This document shows, one piece after another, positions 31,221-36,268 of a stretch of 36,268 nt of DNA; positions within the stretch are counted from its first letter, which is position 1; each line of letters opens with the position of its first letter. The stretch is from Candidatus Magasanikiibacteriota bacterium. GTDB lineage: Bacteria > Patescibacteriota > Patescibacteriia > Magasanikbacterales > UBA10003. The stretch spans positions 1 through 36,268 of the forward strand of contig JACROI010000045.1 in the NCBI GenBank assembly GCA_016214465.1, written 5' to 3'. Below the pieces are notes generated by a model. It had not been told where the DNA came from, made no database searches, and saw nothing but the letters and a program-made list of their open reading frames with translations. Position numbers and translations under genes: made by a program.

Positions 31221-32006
31221 TTATTGAAAATAAATGTCACTCGGAGTCTGGTAATTCAAAGATTGATGCCGGTGCCGGTTGTTGTAGAAAAGAAAATATT
31301 CATTTAAGCCCGTTCTGGTTTCCAAGATATTTTGATACGAATTTAAATAAATGTTTTCTTGTTTCACTGTCCGCCATAATCTTTCCACAAAAATATTGTC
31401 CAAACAGCGGCCGCGGCCGTCCATGCTCACCTGAATGTCATTGGCTTTTAAAATTTTGGTAAACCGATGGCTGGTGAAATTGCTTCCTTGATCCGAATTG
31501 AATATTTCGGGTCTGTTTTTGTTTTGGGTCATAGCATCATCAAGGCATTCCAGACAAAAATCAATTTCCAGATTGTTTGACAGTTTCCAGTTAATCACAT
31601 AGCGAGAATACCAGTCAATAATGGCAATAAGATAAGCGAAGCCTCGTTCCAATCTTACATAAGTTATGTCAGTGCTCCAAACTTGGTTTGGTCTCTTAAT
31701 TTCCGTGTTTCTTAACAAATATGGATAAATATGGTGTTCTTTGTTTGGCTGGCTTGAATTTGTTGGTTGAGGATAAATCGCTTGAAGACCGAGCTTATCC
31801 ATCAATGTTCTCACATGGCCGCGGCCAATAATGATTTGATGCGTCAGATTCAATTCAGCTCTAATTCTCCTGTTTCCATAGAAAGGATAAGCTGTGTAAA
31901 TTTCATCGATTAAGTCCATTATTCTTTTGTCTGTTTCACTTACGCCAAACGGCTGATAATAGAGGCTGGAACGAGCCACTCCCAACAGCTCGCATTGTCT
32001 GGCCAA
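31221..32006 (-). CDS. IS3-family transposase OrfB (DDE integrase domain)
   Basis: 261 residues from TTG at 32006, although the frame is open back to the A9 tract near 32079 with family-like sequence (STPAEQKRLVEKDHDRISLARQ), so OrfB is probably made as a fusion with OrfA. The HTH_21-like part (YPFYGNRRIRAEL) is followed by the rve integrase core. The first catalytic Asp is in QVWSTDITYV, the second in FNSDQGSNFTS and the Glu in NIFVERLWRTVK. The C-terminus is YNNRHRHQSLNYQTPSDIYF. All DDE residues are present, so it may be active. It is oriented against the accessory cassette. Confidence 0.92.
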   Translation of the reverse strand: MARQCELLGVARSSLYYQPFGVSETDKRIMDLIDEIYTAYPFYGNRRIRAELNLTHQIIIGRGHVRTLMDKLGLQAIYPQPTNSSQPNKEHHIYPYLLRNTEIKRPNQVWSTDITYVRLERGFAYLIAIIDWYSRYVINWKLSNNLEIDFCLECLDDAMTQNKNRPEIFNSDQGSNFTSHRFTKILKANDIQVSMDGRGRCLDNIFVERLWRTVKQENIYLNSYQNILETRTGLNEYFLFYNNRHRHQSLNYQTPSDIYFQ

Positions 32007-32028
32007 AGATATCCTGTCATGATCTTTT

Positions 32029-32352
32029 TCAACCAGTCTCTTTTGTTCCGCAGGGGTGGAAAGTTGATAATTTTTTTTTAAGCCAGTCCAGCTCGGCGTC
32101 CCGCTGTCCTATGATTTTGTATAAATTGTCCAGTTGTTTTTGATATTCAAATTCTTGTTGTTTTTCTTTTTTACGATTGTCCTTGAATAAATCCGGAAAG
32201 TTTGCCAACGCATGTTTTTTCCACAATCCGATTTGAGTCGGATGCACTTGGAAATCTGAACTGATTTGAGACATAACTTTTTCTCCCCTGATGGCAGCTA
32301 ACGCCACTTGGGACTTTTCTTGCGGACTGAAGGTGCGCGGTGTTTTGGTCAT
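32029..32352 (-). CDS. IS3-family transposase OrfA (helix-turn-helix)
   Basis: 107 residues from ATG at 32352; an earlier TTG at 32361 is less likely. The HTH_Tnp_1 domain is TFSPQEKSQVALAAIRGEKVMSQISSDFQVHPTQIGLWKKHAL. A leucine-zipper-like helix follows (YQKQLDNLYKIIGQRDAELDWLKKK). It ends 22 nt before the listed OrfB start. The overlap region contains nine A residues (32079-32071 on the minus strand), and OrfB is in the +1 frame there. Confidence 0.9.
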   Translation of the reverse strand: MTKTPRTFSPQEKSQVALAAIRGEKVMSQISSDFQVHPTQIGLWKKHALANFPDLFKDNRKKEKQQEFEYQKQLDNLYKIIGQRDAELDWLKKKLSTFHPCGTKETG

Positions 32353-32403
32353 ATGATTCAATCATATCCTTCCATCTCATTTGTGTAAATTTCGTATCTA
32401 GAT

Positions 32404-32980
32404 TTGTCAGACTATTATACTGCGGTTCGCGTTGGGCGACGAATGCCAAATACTGATCGGCCGCGAGCAGACCCAGCGCCTGATGCGAATCTTTGGCATA
32501 GAAGCAATCCACCCAAAACACCGGACCACTGTTCCTGCTCCGGGACACAAGATTTATCCATATTTGCTGCGGAATGTGCCTATCATCCGTTCCAATCAGG
32601 TGTGGAGCACGGACATTACCTACATTCCATTGGAAATTGAAACCGCCTTCTGTGCCCGCGCTTTGAAAAGCGCGCTCGCGCGCGCTGTTCCGGAAATCCA
32701 CAACTCTGATCAAGGTTCGCAGTTTACATCAAATGAATATGCCGGCATATTGGAAGCAAACAAAATTCAAATCAGCATGGATGGCCGAGGCAGATGTTTA
32801 GACAACATTTTCGTGGAAAGATTGTGGCGGACAGTGAAGTATGAAGATATTTATCTAAAACATTATTGCACCATGCAAGAAACGTACGAAGGACTGCAAA
32901 ACTATTTTCCATTCTACAACCAAAAACGAAGACACCAGTCCTTGAATTACAAAACGCCGGAAATAGTGTATCATGGTTAA
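32404..32980 (+). pseudogene. Decayed IS3-family OrfB remnant
   Basis: The opposite-strand relative of the OrfB at 31221, similar over most of its length. OrfA and the first part of OrfB are missing. A frameshift near 32440 separates YYTAVRVGRRM from LIGREQTQRLMRIFGIEAIHP. An in-frame deletion of roughly 33 codons near 32640 joins TDITYIPLE directly to ETAFCARALKSALA, removing the strands between the first and second catalytic Asp. The three DDE residues remain (STDITY, NSDQGSQF, FVERLWRT), but the fold cannot be intact. Confidence 0.88.
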
Positions 32981-33267
32981 AGAAAAGATTAAAAAAGTCA
33001 AACTAAACAAAAAAATCCCGATTCTAATTGAGATTACGCAAATGTTCGTGGTTCAGGCCGATGTCTGATATGTTAAGAAACAATCAAATATCGCCCTGAC
33101 TCATGAACCAAAAAAGGTCGAAATCTTGTTCATGAAAAGGTGTTGATAACTGTCTTGACAACCCAGTCCAGCATAGTAGCGATATCTATTAAATAGGAAA
33201 CATCAATCCAACCCGACACCGCACTCCGTGTGGTGTCATTTTTATTTACCACTTTTCTTTTTTCTGA
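32981..33267. other. Non-coding relic 3' of the decayed IS
   Basis: No ORF of note. An imperfect 62-nt hairpin has TGGTTCA at 33049-33055 pairing with TGAACCA at 33104-33110, and inner GGCCGAT against ATCGCCC. TCATGAAC (33101-33108) is repeated inverted as GTTCATGA (about 33128-33135). The IS end at 33151-33164 follows. These are probably sub-terminal IS sequences. Confidence 0.5.
33151..33164 (-). repeat. Right copy of the 14-bp inverted repeat (IS end)
   Basis: TGTCTTGACAACCC, perfect inverted match to 31136-31149. It lies downstream of the decayed plus-strand OrfB. The span between the two copies is 2029 bp. I found no convincing target-site duplication outside them. Confidence 0.75.
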
Positions 33268-33273
33268 TATAAT
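33265..33273 (+). promoter_or_regulatory. Extended -10 promoter for the membrane protein-pilB2 unit
   Basis: TGATATAAT, the third copy of this exact extended -10. The predicted start is about 33280, leaving a leader of about 55 nt that contains the palindromic repeat. Confidence 0.6.
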
Positions 33274-33293
33274 GTGAGTATAACTTTTAAATA

Positions 33294-33321
33294 CTGGATT
33301 CCCGTTTTCACGGGAATGACA
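33294..33321 (+). repeat. Interspersed ATTCCCG palindromic repeat, copy 1
   Basis: CTGGATTCCCG, loop TTTTCA, then CGGGAATGACA. It is of the well-known family with ATTCCCG...CGGGAAT arms. It lies in the 5' leader of the gene at 33335, 5 nt before its SD. Copy 2, inverted, is at 35953-35979. Confidence 0.8.
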
Positions 33322-33334
33322 GCATGGGAGGAAT

Positions 33335-34294
33335 ATGAAACATCAACCACTGTATCGCGAGGTGTTGCGTGAGGCCTTGGCAGTCACGCGGCATCATAAA
33401 ATAGTTTTAATTTTTGGTTTGTTCGCGGCTTTTTTGGGTACTGGCGGGGCTTTGGAGGTTTTGGCGAGGCATTTTGACGCGTTATTTAGCACGCAATCAC
33501 TACAAATGTCCTGGGTTTTTTCTTTTGGTAATTTTGATTATTCCATGGGATTTTGGGTGTTGGCTTTGGGAATCTTGCTTTTAGGTTTGGCCGTGCTTTT
33601 AATTTTTACCATTATTAATTCTTTCAGCACTTTGATTTTTACCACTGATAAATTTAGAAAAGACAAGAAAATGGATTTAGCCAAGGTCTGGCTCGCGATG
33701 AAGAAAAAATTCGCGCCGGTTTTGGGTTTGGTGGTATTTTTCAAGATTTTGATTATGATTTTCGGTTCTTTGAGCGTGGCGCCATTGTGGTTGGTAATGA
33801 ATGGGACAGCCGGAGTCGGAATGATTGCAATGTATCCCTTGATTTTTTTATTTAGCATTTTAGCGATTTTGATCTGTTCATTTTTATTGGTGTACTCGTC
33901 CGCTTTTGTGATTTTGGAGGACTATACCATTGGTCAAGCAATAAAAGAAAGTTGGCTCCTTTTTATCGGGCATTGGCTGGTGAATTTGGAAATGGCTATA
34001 ATAATTTTTTTCATAAATTTATTAGCAGGGTTAGTGTCCATTGTCGTCGCGGCCATAATCGGCATTCCGGTTCTGATTGTCTTTTTATTTTCTCTGTTTA
34101 TTCAATTTTCGCCATTGGCCACTGTGGCTATCGTTCTTGGCCTGCTCTTGTTTGTTTTGGTTGTTTTATTCATTGCTTCAGTCATGGGCGCGTATCAGGT
34201 GGCGGCTTGGGTTTTGCTTTTTAGAAGAATGCACGCGGGCACGGCTGTGAGCAAGTTGATGAGATGGGCAAAATTTTTAAAAGTATGCCGTTGA
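33335..34294 (+). CDS. Polytopic membrane protein, unknown family
   Basis: 319 residues. GGGAGGA (33326-33332) lies close to the ATG, one of the few SDs outside the accessory cassette. Six or seven TM helices: about 22-45 (HHKIVLIFGLFAAFLGTGGAL), 70-100, 128-152, 162-190, 213-240 and 245-290. A loop with LEDYTIGQAIKESWLLFIGHW precedes the fifth, a pattern seen in several bacterial DUF membrane families with glycerophosphodiesterase-like membrane domains. It overlaps the start of pilB2 by 10 nt (ATG inside GTATGCCGTTGA), so the two are translationally coupled. A link to pilus function is possible but unproven. Confidence 0.8.
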   Translation: MKHQPLYREVLREALAVTRHHKIVLIFGLFAAFLGTGGALEVLARHFDALFSTQSLQMSWVFSFGNFDYSMGFWVLALGILLLGLAVLLIFTIINSFSTLIFTTDKFRKDKKMDLAKVWLAMKKKFAPVLGLVVFFKILIMIFGSLSVAPLWLVMNGTAGVGMIAMYPLIFLFSILAILICSFLLVYSSAFVILEDYTIGQAIKESWLLFIGHWLVNLEMAIIIFFINLLAGLVSIVVAAIIGIPVLIVFLFSLFIQFSPLATVAIVLGLLLFVLVVLFIASVMGAYQVAAWVLLFRRMHAGTAVSKLMRWAKFLKVCR

Positions 34295-35946
34295 AAATCA
34301 CATCAGACGAACAAGAAGAGCAATTTGGTGTTAAGATGAAACAGATCCAAATTGATCAAAAAGAAAAAGAAGCCGAAGCCGCGGCCGCTGGTTTTGGTGT
34401 GCCATATATTAATCTTTTTCGTTTTCCAATTACAGCCGAGGCCTTGAATCTTTTGCCGCGCGCCAAGGCGGATGAATTAAAAGTAATTTGTTTTTTTTAC
34501 AATGGCACGGAATTGCGTTTGGGAGCAATTGATCCAACCAATCAAAAGATATTGGATTTACAACACGAGTTGGAAGAGCGTAATCATGCCGGTTCCGCGA
34601 TATATTTAATTTCCGAACACAGTTGGCAAGAAGGAATGAAGTTTTATGAAACACTGCCGGTAATCAAAACGCGCACGCGCGATGTGATGATCAGCGAAAC
34701 GGATATTGAACGATTTGGCGCGGCAGTGGATTCATTCATAGCTTTGGACAAACAAGTGAAAGGCGCTTCGGTAACTGATGTGTTTTCCGTGCTGATTGCC
34801 GCGGCTTTGAAGTTTGATGCTTCTGATATCCACATTGAAGCTGAGGAAACAAAAATCGTGGCGCGGTTTCGTTTGGATGGGATTTTGCATCCGGTGGCTG
34901 ATTTGCCCAATGATTTGTGGGTGCGCGTAATTTCCCGTTTGAAATTGATTTCAGGTTTGAAAATTAATATTATTGATAAACCGCAAGATGGACGGTTCAC
35001 CATTGCCATCAAAGGGCAAAAAATTGATGTGCGCGTGTCCACGATTCCAACTGTTTATGGCGAGAGTGCGGTGTTGCGTATTTTAAAACCAATGGCTGTG
35101 GTGCAGTTTGAGAATTTAGGCGTGCGCGGGCAGTCCTTGGAAGAATTGCAACGACAAGTGGAGAGGCCGAACGGCATGATTATGACCACCGGTCCGACTG
35201 GTTCAGGCAAAACTACCACTCTTTACGCTGTTTTGCAAAAATTAAACGAGCCTGGCGTGAAAATCATTACTTTGGAAGACCCTGTGGAGTATAAATTGGA
35301 GGGAATCAATCAGAGCCAGATTGACCCGAGCCATGATTACACTTTTGTCAAGGGATTAAAATCAATTTTGCGCCAAGACCCGGATGTGGTGATGGTTGGT
35401 GAAATTCGCGATCTGGAAACGGCTGAGGTGGCGATTCAGGCCGCTTTGACAGGCCATTTAATGTTGTCCACGATTCATACCAACAGCGCCGCCGGCGCGA
35501 TTCCGCGCTTTTTATCAATGGGCGTGAAGTCATTTCTTTTAGCGCCTGCTTTAAACGCGGTGATTGGCCAACGGCTGGTGCGCAAGTTGTGCGAGAAGTG
35601 CAAAAAAGAAACAAAATTGGATGAAGCTGTGGCAAAAAAAGTTAAAGAAACATTGGGCACTATTCAAAATCAGACAGTGAAAATTGATTTGAATAATTTG
35701 AAATTTTTCGCCAGTGTTGGCTGTGAGGCGTGTCAGGGCTTGGGCTATAAAGGCCGCATCGGAATTTATGAAATAATGGTGATGAACAAAGAAATTGAGC
35801 AGTTGATTTTGAAAAGCGAGGTGTCCGAGTATGTGATGCAAGAAATCGCGGTGAAAAATGGCATGATTACTATGGCGCAGGACGGCCTGCTCAAGGCCTT
35901 GGACAAGATGACTTCGGTGGATGAAGTTTTCCGCGTTGCCGAATGA
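34285..35946 (+). CDS. Second PilB/GspE-type secretion or pilus ATPase
   Basis: 553 residues from ATG at 34285; an upstream in-frame ATG at 34264 would add seven residues. A charged N-terminal helix precedes a short MshEN-like domain (about 35-125, counted from 34264). The ATPase core contains Walker A GPTGSGKT (about 310-317), the Asp box TLEDPVEYKLEG, Walker B RQDPDVVMVGEIRD and His box LSTIHTNSA. Cysteine pairs CEKC and CEAC form the zinc site. It is clearly distinct from pilB at 11897-13615. The gene order membrane protein-pilB-unknown TM protein is unlike the PilBCMNO operon, suggesting either a second filament or secretion machine or a division of labour between motors. PilT is less likely because of the N-terminal domain and zinc site. 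Confidence 0.92.
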   Translation: MPLKITSDEQEEQFGVKMKQIQIDQKEKEAEAAAAGFGVPYINLFRFPITAEALNLLPRAKADELKVICFFYNGTELRLGAIDPTNQKILDLQHELEERNHAGSAIYLISEHSWQEGMKFYETLPVIKTRTRDVMISETDIERFGAAVDSFIALDKQVKGASVTDVFSVLIAAALKFDASDIHIEAEETKIVARFRLDGILHPVADLPNDLWVRVISRLKLISGLKINIIDKPQDGRFTIAIKGQKIDVRVSTIPTVYGESAVLRILKPMAVVQFENLGVRGQSLEELQRQVERPNGMIMTTGPTGSGKTTTLYAVLQKLNEPGVKIITLEDPVEYKLEGINQSQIDPSHDYTFVKGLKSILRQDPDVVMVGEIRDLETAEVAIQAALTGHLMLSTIHTNSAAGAIPRFLSMGVKSFLLAPALNAVIGQRLVRKLCEKCKKETKLDEAVAKKVKETLGTIQNQTVKIDLNNLKFFASVGCEACQGLGYKGRIGIYEIMVMNKEIEQLILKSEVSEYVMQEIAVKNGMITMAQDGLLKALDKMTSVDEVFRVAE

Positions 35947-35952
35947 TTCATT

Positions 35953-35979
35953 TGTCATTCCCGTGGAAGCGGAATCCAG
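35953..35979 (-). repeat. Interspersed ATTCCCG palindromic repeat, copy 2 (inverted)
   Basis: On the minus strand CTGGATTCCGC...CACGGGAATGACA, nearly identical to 33294-33321 apart from the loop and one missing base. It begins 7 nt after the pilB2 stop, so the two copies bracket the two-gene unit in opposite orientation. Confidence 0.8.
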
Positions 35980-36013
35980 TTGTAATATAAAATAATTTTT
36001 TAAAATAATATTT

Positions 36014-36268
36014 ATGCCACCACGCAAAAAATCCGCGTTGCCTCGCGCGCGAAAAAATAAAGAAGCCGCTGTTTTGGAAGATGTTTTTCCAATTCGCGTA
36101 GACAGCGCCGAGGAAGTGTCGGCGCCGGAAGACGGTTTTAGCCAGTCGCCGCGATTTTACAAAATAATTGCTACTACATTTTTAATCGCTACGATATTAT
36201 TGGTGGTGTTTGTCGTGTTTTTGACCGGCGGCCAGGCCACGATTTCTTTAAAATTAAAACCCCAAACA
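36014..36268 (+). CDS. Single-TM protein, cut by right edge
   Basis: 85 residues are visible; the frame is open at the window end. A basic N-terminus (MPPRKKSALPRARKNK) is followed by an acidic linker and one TM helix (about 54-73, IATTFLIATILLVVFVVFLTG). The outside part then begins GGQATISLKLKPQT. The orientation is N-in. The gene follows pilB2 after 67 nt and copy 2 of the palindromic repeat. No family can be named from this fragment. Confidence 0.7.
   Translation, partial: MPPRKKSALPRARKNKEAAVLEDVFPIRVDSAEEVSAPEDGFSQSPRFYKIIATTFLIATILLVVFVVFLTGGQATISLKLKPQT

Noticed and set aside
31165-32379. Possible IS ends TGAGAG...CTCA around the minus-strand IS
   Set aside because: The two ends match only over the first few bases and no direct target duplication is seen; the 14-bp repeat at 31136 is a better end.

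Overview
The window looks like a piece of a Candidatus Patescibacteria (CPR) genome, probably Parcubacteria-like. It is AT-rich and densely packed. It carries a minimal type IV pilus operon, an RCAP-style assortment of core genes (ychF, rpsF-ssb-rpsR, efp, recA, ftsK, rpsA, ftsH), very long repetitive secreted surface proteins, and many genes without a Shine-Dalgarno (SD) sequence. The lineage is inferred from gene content and style; no marker phylogeny was possible.

Layout. 1-5.9 kb (+): a membrane protein with carboxypeptidase-regulatory-like beta-sandwich domains, cut by the left edge, then a 1425-residue secreted surface protein with YadA-head-like repeats. 5.95-7.1 kb (+): tRNA-Ala(GGC) and ychF. 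7.1-13.6 kb (-): the operon pilB-pilC-pilM-pilN-pilO-small TM protein-TRM11-like methyltransferase. 13.7-14.3 kb (-): a lone, SD-bearing transglutaminase-like gene with its own consensus promoter and terminator. 14.4-17.4 kb (+): rpsF-ssb-rpsR, then an EpmA-type lysyltransferase next to its substrate gene efp. 17.4-21.1 kb (-): ftsK-(TM/Ig-like protein)-recA. 21.1-21.7 kb: a gap with a strong candidate for an undescribed structured RNA of about 200 nt on the minus strand, and the rpsA promoter and leader. 21.7-26.6 kb (+): rpsA-ftsH, then a GHMP-kinase-like protein with a long unknown C-terminal part. 26.7-31.0 kb (+): an accessory cassette of five genes with strong SD sequences: a proline-rich small protein, a membrane-anchored J-domain protein, a von Willebrand factor A protein, a membrane coiled-coil protein and a small two-TM protein. 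31.1-33.2 kb: two IS3-family elements head to head, one apparently complete and one decayed, bounded by a perfect 14-bp inverted repeat. 33.3-36.3 kb (+): a polytopic membrane protein and a second PilB-type ATPase flanked by two copies of an interspersed palindromic repeat, then a protein cut by the right edge.

Most interesting points: (1) the structured RNA at about 21131-21333, with consensus promoter, 14-bp closing helix and terminator-like 3' end; (2) the J-domain/vWA/membrane cassette, a candidate undescribed system; (3) the sharp split between SD-less core genes and SD-rich accessory genes; (4) an interspersed palindromic repeat read in frame inside epmA; (5) promoter and terminator signals sharing one palindrome after ftsH; (6) an intrinsic-terminator-like hairpin directly before the rpsA start codon.
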